DNA of 64,000 nucleotides, from contig JACGWO010000002.1 in assembly GCA_034509735.1 (NCBI GenBank), forward strand, positions 21,623,636-21,687,635, read 5' to 3'. The translations under genes and the position numbers were made by a program. Under the pieces are notes generated by a model, which worked only from the letters and a program-made list of their open reading frames with translations, was not told where the DNA came from and did not search any database. Every line of letters begins with the position of its first letter. The stretch's first letter is position 1. Of the stretch, positions 35,819-47,220 are shown in pieces. This stretch comes from Sesamum alatum. Taxonomy: Eukaryota; Streptophyta; Magnoliopsida; Lamiales; Pedaliaceae.

Positions 35819-36743
35819 ATCTCCATTATTGAAAATGGAAAGCAGAAATTAGCAGATGATGGTAATATTATTGTTCAAGTTGAAGACTTGGTCTTTTAGT
35901 CTTTAACCCTCCCACTATTTGTATGAAAGTCCGCCACTCTCAAGTGGGATTTCGGGAAACCATTTTCTAGTGGGCTTGGGATCCACAAGCGTAATCTCCA
36001 TGCCCCACTTTTACGATTCACATGAAGAAGACCTCGTGGGAGATATCCAATATCATTCTTATCCAATGAGATTCCCAAGATATTTTGCCTCACCTATTCA
36101 CATGGTTCCGAGGACTCCAAGCGAACCATGTTACTCAGTGTTAGGCCCGACCCATCAACCAAATCACGCCTCAAACTGTCGCCCCCCATGACTCGTGAGA
36201 CAGGGAAACAGCGAGCGCAGTCTTTTTGTTCAGAACAATGGTGCAGCTTTCCCTTAGTCCAAGTGTGCCACGACTCGTGAGACTACAATTGGGTAGTGGT
36301 AGCTTCCTCACCACATTGCTGTGGACGGAAGGCTCGGACAGATCAAAATACCATTTTGATCCAAGTCCGTTCTGGGCCCAATATTTAGTTTGGTCCAACC
36401 AAATGAGAGTTTGTGTATGAGCGAGACCTCATCACATTATGGTGTTTTAGCATGCATAAATATCCAATATTTTAAAGCGATAAATAAATAGGCCGTATGC
36501 ATAAAACATAGCATACCCCTGTTAGGATGATCACAAGCCCAACCTATGCAACCCTCTGAGCCCGCAGTGAGTCTATGGTCTGTCTAGGGTGGTCCTAAAT
36601 TATTACAATAATAATATACCCATTGTCATTCCAATGGGCCTTGAAGTGCTTCTTGTTTCACGGCTTGATGCTCCTCCTTGGGGTCTCCGACTCCAATTGC
36701 TTGTTAAAATTAAAACCTCACCAATCCTATCTACTCTTATTAC
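35819..36743 (-). mobile_element. E1 leader, gag-proximal part
   Basis: Untranslated. Palindromic pair CATGACTCGTG (36187-36197) and CACGACTCGTG (36269-36279), spaced 82 bp as in E1' and E2. It ends at ATTAC (36739-36743), the target of a solo LTR. Confidence 0.82.
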
Positions 36744-38975
36744 TGTTAGAATAGGTGACCAGAAAGCCAATAGGTTTGGCGATTTGTAACCTATTATACA
36801 ACTCGATGTAATTGTAATATTATTATGTGATGAATAAAGTGAGTGTTAGTCACTATTGGTACCTACTTTGTTGTGCTCACTTTACATTTGTTAAAACGGT
36901 GTTTAACTTATATCGCAACAAAGCCCACAGACCATGGATAACAACTCGTGCAGTTGGGCCACGCATTGGATGGTGGTCATGAAACCAACTGATTAAGAGT
37001 TGGGTCTGAAACGTTCCAAGTCGAAGGACCTCGAGACAGGGCATCGAGAGTCCTATTGAGACTTGCATCAAGAGTCGTGTTCATTGGATGAGTGCCGTGT
37101 TTCATCGGCGACAGGCGTGGGACGCCTACACGGTCTTGATGGGCTGGTCGACTGGGGTCGAGCCGACTGGACTGACTCGCGGGGATCATCATATGGAAGC
37201 CTTGGAGGCTTGGTCGGTATGATTGGTTTTCCCCGGTTCCGATAGTACGGGAGTAATCCTCGGACTTGAGGAATCATGGCAGTCACGTGCACAGGACGGC
37301 TGTATCTTGGATCTGGCGAGAGGTGATCATTCTGTAAGATGATCATTATAAGCCTTGTCCAGTGCAGTCAGAATGTGTAGCGAGGACGGTGGATTCCAAG
37401 AAGAGGATCCGTCCCCTGTCAGTATATGACAGAGGTATCTCCTATGCACTCGGAGACACGTACATGCTGTTTGAAGCTGTGGCCACAGTGGTTGGTCGAA
37501 CAGGGAATGGTTTCCTGTGTCGATGCAATGAAGCATACGTAGTCTCGAGTATTAAGCATAGATGCCTAGTCAAGGATGGGAACCGACGCCCAATTCCATA
37601 CCCTAGACTAAGGCCGGGAGACGGTAGACGGAAGGATCATACCCGTACGGAATCGGCGCCTAAATGTTCACGCCAATTCACCTAGTCTCTAGTGCCATGG
37701 ACCGTTGCTAGACGGCCACCCATGGTAACGGGCCCTTGTGGAACACGGGCCCAAGTCTAGCTGAGGGTGAACCTAAAGGGTCACACACAAATCACCGAGG
37801 AGGTTGAGAGATCAACTTGGAGTCAATCTCGAAGGATAAAATAAGTAATTGGATTACTTAAGGGAAAGTCCATTGGATGGACGGGCCGATATTGTATCGG
37901 GCTTTCATTTAATCGGTAAATTGGATTTTCGATTAAATATGGAAAGTTGAGATGTTGAGACGTTGGATCTTTTAATTGGATTAAAAGATCAACGGGAATA
38001 ATTTAAGTGGACATTAAATTGGATTTAATATTGGGTTCGTCGTAATTGGATTACGATAAAACCCGGGCCGTTAAATTATACCCGAGAGGAGAAATAATTC
38101 CTAATTTGGAATAGGAAGAAGTTGGACTTCTTCCCTTAATTAAACATAGCCGACATGCTCCCTTGGAGGAAGCAAAATCAGCCATGTTGCATGCTAGGTG
38201 GTATGTTGACTTGTCTCTTTTGGAAAGAGACAAATCAACTCCAATCAAGCTCTTCCCTTTTGGTATGATTTGATCATACCATAAATTTTGGTAGGCTTGA
38301 TTGAAGAATTGATGGTGATTGATTGGAATGAATCTAGACATCCTTGGATGAACCTAGACACATTCCAATAATCACCTTAATTATGTATATATATTAGAAT
38401 ATACAACACCTAGCATAAGTGATTCATTATTCATCTTTTTCTAGGAAAAAGAGAAGACAAAAATCCTCTCCTCTCTCTCAAAATTTCGTGCTCCCTCCCT
38501 CTCTTACACTTGTGTTCTTCACTTGATTTTGAATCAAGAAGAAGAACAAAGTAAGTTTAAGAGAACACTAATTCAGAGTGTTCTTCTCTTAAACCGATTC
38601 CTTCCTAAACCCGTTCTTTTCTAGCAAGAAGAACGTGTGTTTCTTCCGGTGTGGTGTGGATCACCTTTGGAGAATCCATACGTTTGGATTTCGTGAGCAT
38701 TCTGGAGAAGGAACAACGCTAGTCGCCGGGAGCATACGCTAAACAATCAAAGGTAACGGTTTATTACGCTTTGATTGATTCCCTTTATATATATCTATGC
38801 CCTATGTGTTTAAATATATGTTTTAATATTTACACATCCTACATCGAACGCCCGGTTGAGCACCCAAGGGTACACCCCTTGGGATTCGCGTATTTTGAAT
38901 TTTATTTAAATCCACGCACTTATCTCGCCTTTCTCGCTTCCGCTCGCGCTCCCGGGCGGATCCGCTTGTCCTTCA
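36744..38975 (+). repeat. Solo LTR-A in the E1 leader
   Basis: 2232 bp with TGTTAG...CTTCA ends and perfect ATTAC duplications (36739-36743, 38976-38980). It is absent from the first copy of the block, where the leader reads straight through near 13210. This is the best reference LTR-A: hairpin GGTATGAT/ATCATACC at 38262-38280, TATA-like TATATATA near 38386, stem-loop at 38863-38883. Confidence 0.95.
38849..38958 (+). other. LTR-A 3'-end paired structure
   Basis: Inner hairpin CCCAAGGG (38863-38870) and CCCTTGGG (38876-38883) around TACAC. The outer stem pairs CGCCCGG (38849-38855) with CCGGGCG (38952-38958). It lies at the very end of the LTR, so it would be near the 5' end of element RNA, just ahead of the primer site. 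Confidence 0.65.
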
Positions 38976-39810
38976 ATTACAACTTAAAGTAATACATTGG
39001 TAATAAAGAAAACAAGCTTTAACATCATGAGGCTGAAAATACGGGAGATGATAGTCCCAAAAACAAGACGCACGCAGGCCCCACCCAACAGAAAATAAAT
39101 GATCATACATTCATCCTTTCATAAGGCCTAGGGCTCTTGTAATCATCCCATGTTGATCCCATCAACATACATAACATAATTATTCCAAATAATCATGCAT
39201 AAATACCAATGGATATTCCAAATACCCAAGTGATGTCCAACATCACAAAAGTATAAACATATAAATAATATGCAAAATTCAAATTTCAAATTTAATGGAC
39301 ATTTTAAACAATGCATCCAATGCATGTGTTAATCCTAAATTAATTAAGCAAATTTAATTTCAGGAATAATCCAATTATTCCAAAATCAAAAATGCAAAAT
39401 TAACATATTTTCAGAATGTTGTGCAGAAAATACAGAAAATCAAATTTTTCGGAAAATGTCGAAAAACGGCACAAAACGGCCCAGCCATTGTGCCAGCCGG
39501 CCACCTGCGCGCACAGGGCAGAGCGCGCGCTGCGCGCACGCAGGCACCCGCCTGCGTGCGGCCGCTGCCGTCCGAACCATATTTTTTTTTCTTTTTTTGT
39601 TTCAGCATAATAACAATAACATTATTCTGAAAATAGGCATGCAATTTTTAGATCCAATCTAACAAAATTAAGCATGCAAAAAGTCCATTAAATCCAAACA
39701 ATTGAATCATCATATTATTCATATATTCATATAATCTAACATGCCAATAAAGCCATTAAAAGCAAGTAGATCATGCCAAACACAGAGATCTATGCCCCTT
39801 ACATCGAACC
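38976..39810 (-). mobile_element. E1 leader, primer-site side
   Basis: Continues the leader after the solo LTR. The CG-rich block 39480-39570 includes a perfect 11-bp hairpin (39535-39545 with 39550-39560, loop ACCC). The open frames through the block are composition effects. Confidence 0.82.
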
Positions 39811-39824
39811 GGGCTCTGATACCA
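39811..39824 (-). other. Primer binding site of E1
   Basis: Minus strand TGGTATCAGAGCCC, two bases from the LTR end at 39827. Confidence 0.9.
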
Positions 39825-39826
39825 CT

Positions 39827-41663
39827 TGAAGGACAAGCGGATCCGCCCGAGAGCGCGAGCGAAAGCGAGAAAGCGAGAAATGTGCGTAAATTTAAATCAA
39901 ATTTAAATAAACGAATCCCAAGGGGTGTACCCTTGGGTGCTCAACCGGGCGTTCGATGTAGGATGTGTAAATATTGGAAATATATATTTAAACACATAGG
40001 GCATAGATATATACAATAAATCAATGATAGCGTAAGGAGACCGTTACTTCAATTGCTTAGCGTATGCTCCCGGCTACTAGCGTTGTTCCTTCTCCGGAAT
40101 GCTCACGAAATCCAAACGTATGGATTCTCCAAAGGTGATCCACACCACACCGGAAGAAACACACGTTCTTCTTGCTAGAAAAGATCGGGTTTAAGAAGGA
40201 ATCAGTTTAAGAGAAGAACACTATGAATTAGTGCTCTCTTAAACTTACTTTATTCTTCTTCTTGATTCAAAATCAAGTGAAGAACACAAGTTTGAGAGAG
40301 GGAGAGAGGCCGAGAGTTAAGAGAGAGAGGAGAGGGGATCCGAAAATTGTCTTCTCTTTTTCCTAGAAAATGATGGACAATGAATCACTTATGCTTGGTG
40401 TTGTATATTCTAATATATATATACATAATTAATGTGATTATTGGAATGTGTTTAGGTAAATCCAAAGATGTCTAGATTCATTCCAATCAATCACCATCAA
40501 TTCTTCAATCAATCCTACCAAAATTTATGGTATGATCAAATCATACCAAAAAGGAAGAGCTTGATTGGAGTTGATTTGTCTCTTTCCAAAAGAGATAAGT
40601 CAACATACCACCTAGCATGAAACATGGCTGATTTTGCTTCCTCCAAGGGAGCATGTCGGCCATGTTTAAATAAGGGAAGAAGTCCAACTTCTTCCTATTC
40701 CAAAATAGGAATTATTTCTCCTCTCGGGTAAAATTTAACGGACCGGGTTTTATCGTAATCCAATTATGACGAACCCAACATTAAATCCAATTTAATGTCC
40801 ATTTAAATTATTCTCGTTGATCTTTTAAAAGATCCAACGTCTCAACGTCTCAACTTTCCATATTTAATCGAAAATCCAATTTACCGAATAAATGAAAGCC
40901 ATTCCCTGTTCGACCAACCACTGTGGCCACAGCTTCAAATAGCATGAACGTGTCTCCGAGTGCATAGGAGATACCTCTGTCACATAATGACAGGGGACAG
41001 ATCCTCTTCTTGGAATCCACCGTCCTCGCTTCACATTCCGACTGCACTGGACAAGGGTTATGATGTCATCTTACAGAATGGTCACCTCTCGCCAGATCCA
41101 AGATACAGCCATCATGTGCACGTGACTGCCATGATCCCTCAAGTCTGAGGATTACTCCCGTACTATCGGAATCATGGAAAACCAATCATACTGACCAAGC
41201 CTCTAAGGCTTCCATATGATGATCCCCGCGAGTCAGTCCAGTCGGCTTGACCCCAGTCGACCAACCCATCAAGATCGTGTAGGCGTCCCACGCTTGTCGC
41301 CGATGAAACACGACACTAATGCAATGAACACGACTCTTGACGTAAGTCTCAATAGGACTCTCGAGACCCTATCTCGAGGTCCTCGACTTGGAACGTTTCA
41401 GACCCAACTCTTAATCAGTTGGTTTCATGATCACCATCCAATGCGTGGCCCAACTGCACGAGTTGTTAACCATGGTCTGTGGGCTTTGTTGCGATATAAG
41501 TTAAACACCGTTTTAACAAATGTAAGATGAGCGTAACAAAGAAGGTACCATTGGTGACGAACACTCATCTTATTCATCACATAATAATATTACATCTACA
41601 TCAAGTTGTCGAATAGGTTTCAAATTGCCAAACCTATTGGCTTTCTGGTTACCTATTCCAACA
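39827..41663 (-). repeat. 5' LTR-A of E1 with internal deletion
   Basis: 1837 bp, carrying the same internal deletion (near 40900) and the same insertion point as 14080-15925. TGAGC of the RNase H target follows at 41664. Confidence 0.92.
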
Positions 41664-41960
41664 TGAGCTACATCCACGAGTTGGATGTACCACCTTGCAT
41701 TGCTAAGCCTGTAATTATCTTTTATGATAAAAACGGGGCGATAGCTCTAGCAAAGGAACCGAGATCTTATCACGATCCAAGCATATTCTTAGACGCTACC
41801 ATCTGCTTAGAGAGATGGATAGCAGGAGTGACGTTTGGTTGGACCGAGTCAGCTCCACAAAAAATATAGTAGATCCACTTGCTAAGCCCATGTCGTAAGT
41901 TGCCCACACTCACCATCTGGATAAGAGGTTCGAGGTCAATGGGTAAATTGGCTTTAGATC
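41664..41960 (+). pseudogene. RNase H C-terminal remnant (A2)
   Basis: Second copy of the fragment at 15926: MSYIHELDVPPCIAKPVIIFYDKNGAIALAKEPRSYHD, with DNNG changed to DKNG, then the LDATICLERWIAGVTFGWTESAPQK tail. It is the only surviving coding piece of A2 itself. It begins at the E1 insertion point and ends at the polypurine tract. Confidence 0.87.
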
Positions 41961-41971
41961 AAGTGGGAGAT
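41961..41971 (+). other. Polypurine tract (A2)
   Basis: AAGTGGGAGAT before TGTTAG at 41972. Confidence 0.85.
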
Positions 41972-42261
41972 TGTTAGAATAGGTGACCAAAAAGCCAATA
42001 GGTTAGGCGATTTGTAACCTATTATACAACTCGATGTAAATGTAATATTATTATGTGATGAATAAAATGAGTATTCGTCACTTCTGGTGCTTACTTTTGT
42101 TGCGCTCATTTCACATTTGTTAAAACGGTGTTTTACCTATATCGCAACAAAGCCCACAGACCACGATTAACAACTCGTGCAGTTGGGCCACGCATTGAAT
42201 GGTGGTCATGAAACCAACTGATTTAGAGTTGGTCTGAAACGTTCCAAGTCGAGGACCTCAT
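41972..42261 (+). repeat. 3' LTR-A of A2, first 290 bp
   Basis: Runs to GGACCTCA(T), then solo LTR-C. Thirteen more bases follow at 44397-44409. The LTR end appears at 58538-59763. About 670 bp in between are lost with the 51785 deletion. Confidence 0.85.
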
Positions 42262-44396
42262 TGTTAGAATAAGTGACCAGAAAGTCAATTGGATTGGTTG
42301 TTCTGGGAACTATTCGTCGATCTTTATCAAAGTAATATTATACAGCTGGATAAAGTAAGTATTCATCACTCACAAATGTGTTTGTTGTGCTTACTACTTA
42401 CATTGAACGCCAATTCAATGTCACAGCAAATGCCCACAGACTAATTGGTTAAACCCATTGAGTTGAGCTGCGCATAGGTTGGCGGCTATGAAACCAACTC
42501 CTTAAGGGTCGGTCTGAAACATTCCAAGTCGAGGACCTCGAGACTGGGCCTTGAGTGTCCTATAGAGGCTTGCACTAAGTATTGCATTCACTGGGTGAGT
42601 GCCGAGTTTCATCGGTGCCAGACGTAGGTCGTCTATGCAATTTTAGTGGGTTAGTTGGCAAGATAGTCGACTGACTGAACTGACTCGCGGGAATCGTCAT
42701 ATGGAAGCCTTTGGCGGCTTGGACGGTATGACTAGAATTCCCGGTTCCGATAGTACGGGATTAGTCCTCGAACATGAGGAATCATGGCAGTCACATGCAT
42801 ATGAAGGTTGTATCTTGGATTTGGCGAGCGGTGGCCGTGTCTTTGATATGGTCATTATAAGCCTTGTCCAGTACAGTCGGAGTATATAGTGAGGATGGTG
42901 GATTCCAATAGAGAATCTGTCCCCTGTTAGTATTTGATAGCTGTGTCTCCTATGCGCTCTGAGATGGTTCCGACTCATTAAGTATATGGCCGTAGCGATT
43001 GGTCGAGTAGGGAATGGTTCCCTAGGTCGATCAATAGAGTAAACGCGTCTCGAGTTTGTAGCATAGTTTCCTAGTCCAAGATGGGAGCCGACGCCCAATT
43101 CCATGCCCTAGACTAAGGCCGGGAGATGGTCGACAGAAGAACTGTACCTGTATGGAATTCGGAGCCTAAATGTTCACGCCAACATTCACCTAGTCTCTAG
43201 TGCCATAGACCGTTGCTGGACGGCCACCCATGGTAATGGTCATTTCTGATTAATGGTTAATCAGAAATAATTAATTAAATTGAATTTAATTAATCAATTG
43301 TGTTGGACACAAGCCCAAGTCTAGCTGAGGGTGAACCTAAAGAGTCACACACAAATCACTATGGAAGTAGTGGAATTAATTTGGAATTAATTCTGGAAGA
43401 AGTGAATTAATTTAATTGCATTAAATTAATTCAACGAGAATATAAATGATTGGATCATTTATTGAAAAAATCCATTCGATGGATGGCCCAAGAATTAATT
43501 AATTGGATTAATTAATTTTGATCTTAATACCTTTAAATTAATTGGATTAATTTATTGGGTTTCGTTTAATTAATTGATTGGATCAATTAATTAGTATTTG
43601 AGCTTATGTTTATTTAATTGGATTAAATGAACTTTTGGATTTCAATAAGGTTTAAAAAACCCATGGATCACTTGATTTAATTTTTTAAATCAAGACCGGT
43701 CAAAACCGGTCCATGACTTGAAATCAAAGCTCAAAGGTTTGATGCAAGTTTAAGAGGAGTTGAAAGTCCTCCATGTAAGCTATGATGTGGCTTGCCATGA
43801 TGGCTAGGTGGTCCACATATTGTGCTAACATGGTTGGAGGTTGAGTACAAGTTGTGCATTAGTGTGTAGGTAGTTTTGAAAACTACCTACAACTACATAA
43901 CACATGTATACACTTTTCATCTCCCTAACTTGCACTCCCCAACACACAAGCCACGAAAATTTCCAGCTTTTTCTCCTTCTCCAGATGAGAACATGAGAAA
44001 GACGTATACACTAATCAATAGTGTAATACGTTTTTCGTTTCTTCCTTGATCTAGCTTCTACCTAGCAGTAGATGTAGATTTGCTTCCATTGCTGTGGTGT
44101 GGACAAATTAGAGGGGTTCTAATTTGAATCCTAAGGTGAACGGAAAAGGAACGAAGAGGGAAGCAAATCTTGTTGCCGTTGTACATGTGAAACGAAAAAG
44201 GTATGTTTCTATTTAAATTATTGTACCTTTTGTTTCCTCCTCTAGCCACATGTTCAAGCATTTTTTGATGTATGTTATTATGCTTTTGAATACGCCTAAC
44301 GCCCGGGAATTCAAAGGGAACACCCCTTTAAAATCATTTTTAAATTTCTATTATTTTACGCTTCCGCCGCATTCCCGGGCCGTACCAATTCTTTCA
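42262..44396 (+). repeat. Solo LTR-C, second copy
   Basis: 2135 bp, same family and same insertion nucleotide as 16527-18705. It is shorter by two small losses: one in the AT-rich part near 43650, and a single rather than duplicated CCATGTAAGC unit near 43772. It is AT-rich with no coding capacity. Confidence 0.87.
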
Positions 44397-44409
44397 CTCA
44401 AGACAGGGC

Positions 44410-46637
44410 TGAAGGACAAGCGGATCCGCCCGGGAGCGCGAGCGGAAGCAAGAAAGCGAGGAAATAGTGCGTAAATTTAAATCTAATTTAAATAAACGAA
44501 TCCCAAAGATTGTGCCCTTGGGTGCTCAACTGGGCGTTCGATGTAGGATGTGTAAATATTGAAAATGAATTTTAAACACATAGGGCATAGATAAATATAT
44601 ATAATCAATCAAAGCGTAATAAACCATTACCTTTGATTGTTTAGCGTATGCTCCCGGCTACTTGCGTTGTTCCTTCTCCGGAATGCTCATGAAATCCAAA
44701 CGTATGGATTCTTCAAAGGTGATCCACACCACACCGAAAGAAACACACGTTCTTCTTGCTAGAAAAGAACGGGTTTAAGAAGGAATCGGTTTAAGAGAAG
44801 AACACTATGAATTAGTGCTCTCTTAAACTCACTTTGTTCTTCTTCTTGATTCAAAATCAAGTGAAGAACACAAGTGTAGGAGAGGGAGAGAGGGCCGAGA
44901 GTTGAGAGAGGAGAGGGATTTTTGTCTTCTCTTTTTCCTAGAAAAAGATGAATAATGAATCACTTCTGCTTGGTGTTGTATATTCTAATATATATACATA
45001 ATTAATGTGATTATTGGAATGCGTCTAGGTTCATCCAAAGATGTCTAGATTCATTCCAATCAATCACCATCAATTCTTCAATCAAGCCTACCAAAATTTA
45101 TGGTATGATCAAATCATACCAAAAGGGAAGAGCTTGATTGGAGTTGATTTGTCTCTTTCCAAAAGAGATAAGTCAACATACCACATAGCATGAAACATGG
45201 CTGATTTTGCTTCCTCCAAGGGAGCATGTCGGCCATGTTTAAATAAGGGAAGAAGTCCAACTTCTTCCTATTCCAAAATAGGAATTATTTCTCCTCTCGG
45301 CTATAATTTAACAGACCGAATTTTATCGTAATCCAATTACGACGAACTCAACATTAAATCCAATTTAATGTCCATTTACACTATTCCCATTGATCTTTTA
45401 ATCCAATTAAAAGATCCAATGTCTCAACGTCTCAACTTTCTATATTTAATCGAAAATCCAATTTACCGATTAAACGGAAGCCCGATACAATATCGGCCCA
45501 TCCATCCAATGGACTTTCCCTTAAGTAATCCAATTAATTATATTATCCTTCAAGATTGACTCCAAGTCGATCTCTCAACCTCTTCGGTGATTTGTGTGTG
45601 ACCCTTTAGGTTCACCCTCAGCTAGACTGGGGCCGTGTCCCACAAGGGCCCGTTACCATGGGTGGCCGTCTAGCAACGGTGCATAGCACTAGAGACTAGG
45701 TGAATTAGCATGAACATTTTAGGCGCCGATTCTGTACGAGTACGATCCTTCCGTCTACCGTCTCCCGGCCTTAGTCTAGGGTATGAAATTGGGTGTCGGT
45801 TCCCATCCTTGACTAGGCATCTATACTTAATACTCGAGACCACGTATGCTTCATTGCGTCGACACAGGAAACCATTCCCTGTTCGACCAACCACTGTGGC
45901 CACAGCTTCAAACAGCATGAACGTGTCTCCGAGTGCATAGGAGATACCTCTGTCACATACTGACAGGGGACAGATCCTCTTCTTGGAATCCACCGTCCTC
46001 GCTACACACTTCGACTGCACTGGACAAGGCTTATGATAATCATCTTACACAATGATTACGTCTCGTCAAATCCAAGATACAGCTGTCATGTGCATGCGAC
46101 TGCCATGATCCCTCAAGTCTGAGGATTACTCCCGCACTATCGGAACTGGGGAAAACCAATCATACCGGCCAAGCCTCCAAGGCTTCCATATGATGATCCC
46201 CGCGAGTCAGTCCAGGCGGCTCGACCCCAGTCGACCAATCCATCAAGATCGTGTAGGCGTCCCACGCCTGTCGCCGATGAAACACGGCACTCATCTAATG
46301 AACACGACTGTTGACGCAAGTCTCAATAGGAATCTCGATGCCCTGTCTCGAGGTCCTCGACTTGGAACGTTTCAGACCCAACTCTTACTCAGTTGGTTTC
46401 ATGACCACCATCCAATGCGTGGCCCAACTGCACGAGTTGTTATCCATGGTCTGTGGGCTTTGTTGCGATATAAGTTAAACACAATTTTAACAAATGTGAA
46501 ATGAGTGTAACAATGTAAGCTCCAGAAGTGATAAATACTCATTTTATTCATCACATAATAATATTACATTTACATCGAGTTGTATAATAGGTTACAAATC
46601 GCCAAACCTATTAGCTTTCTGGTCACGTATTCTAACA
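44410..46637 (-). repeat. 3' LTR-A of E2
   Basis: 2228 bp, inserted after GACAGGGC as in the first copy. Its stem-loop CCCAAGGG with TCTTTGGG keeps pairing through two G-T wobbles (near 44506-44526). Confidence 0.92.
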
Positions 46638-46648
46638 ATCTCCCACTT
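46638..46648 (-). other. Polypurine tract of E2
   Basis: Minus strand AAGTGGGAGAT next to the LTR. Confidence 0.85.
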
Positions 46649-47220
46649 GACCTAAAGCTAATCACCCATTGACCTCAAACCCATCTTATCTAGATGCTGA
46701 GTATGGGCAACTTGCGACATGGGCTTAGTAAGTGGATCTGCTATGTTTTCTGCGGAGCTGACTCGGTCCATCCGAACTTCACCCTACTAACCATCTCTCG
46801 GAGCAGATGGTAGCGTCTAAGAATATGCTTGGATCGGTGATGAGATCTCGGTTCCTTTGCTTGCGCTATAGCCCCGTTGTTATCGCAGAAGATAACCACT
46901 GGCTCAGTGATGCTAGGTACTACACCAAACTCTTGGATATAGCTCTTCATCCAAACCGCCTCCTTAGCAGCTTCCGAAGCTGCTATGTATTCAGACTCTA
47001 TGGTGGAGTCCACCGTGGTAGCCTGCTTGGAACTCTTCCAAGCGACCACGCCACCATTAATTCTGAACACATAACCAGACTCAGACTTGGCATCATCGTC
47101 ATCCGACTGGAAGCTAGCGTCGCTATAGCCTTCCAGTATCAACTCTCCACCGCCGTAGATCAAGAACATGTCCTTAGTCCTTTTCAGGTACTTTAGGATA
47201 GTCTTGACTGCACTCCAGTG
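46649..47220 (-). pseudogene. E2 RNase H
   Basis: Open for 142 codons from 47169: MFLIYGGGELILEGYSDASFQSDDDDAKSESGYVF, GGVVAWKSSKQATTVDSTIESEYIAASEAAKEAVWMKS, FCDNNGAIAQAKEPRSHHRSKHILRRYHLLREMV and KFGWTESAPQKT. It keeps the acidic residues typical of copia RNase H (DASF, ESEY, DNNG) and is the best preserved RNase H here. It stops shortly before the usual end. Its upstream RT is broken, so it would not be made as part of an active polyprotein. Confidence 0.9.
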
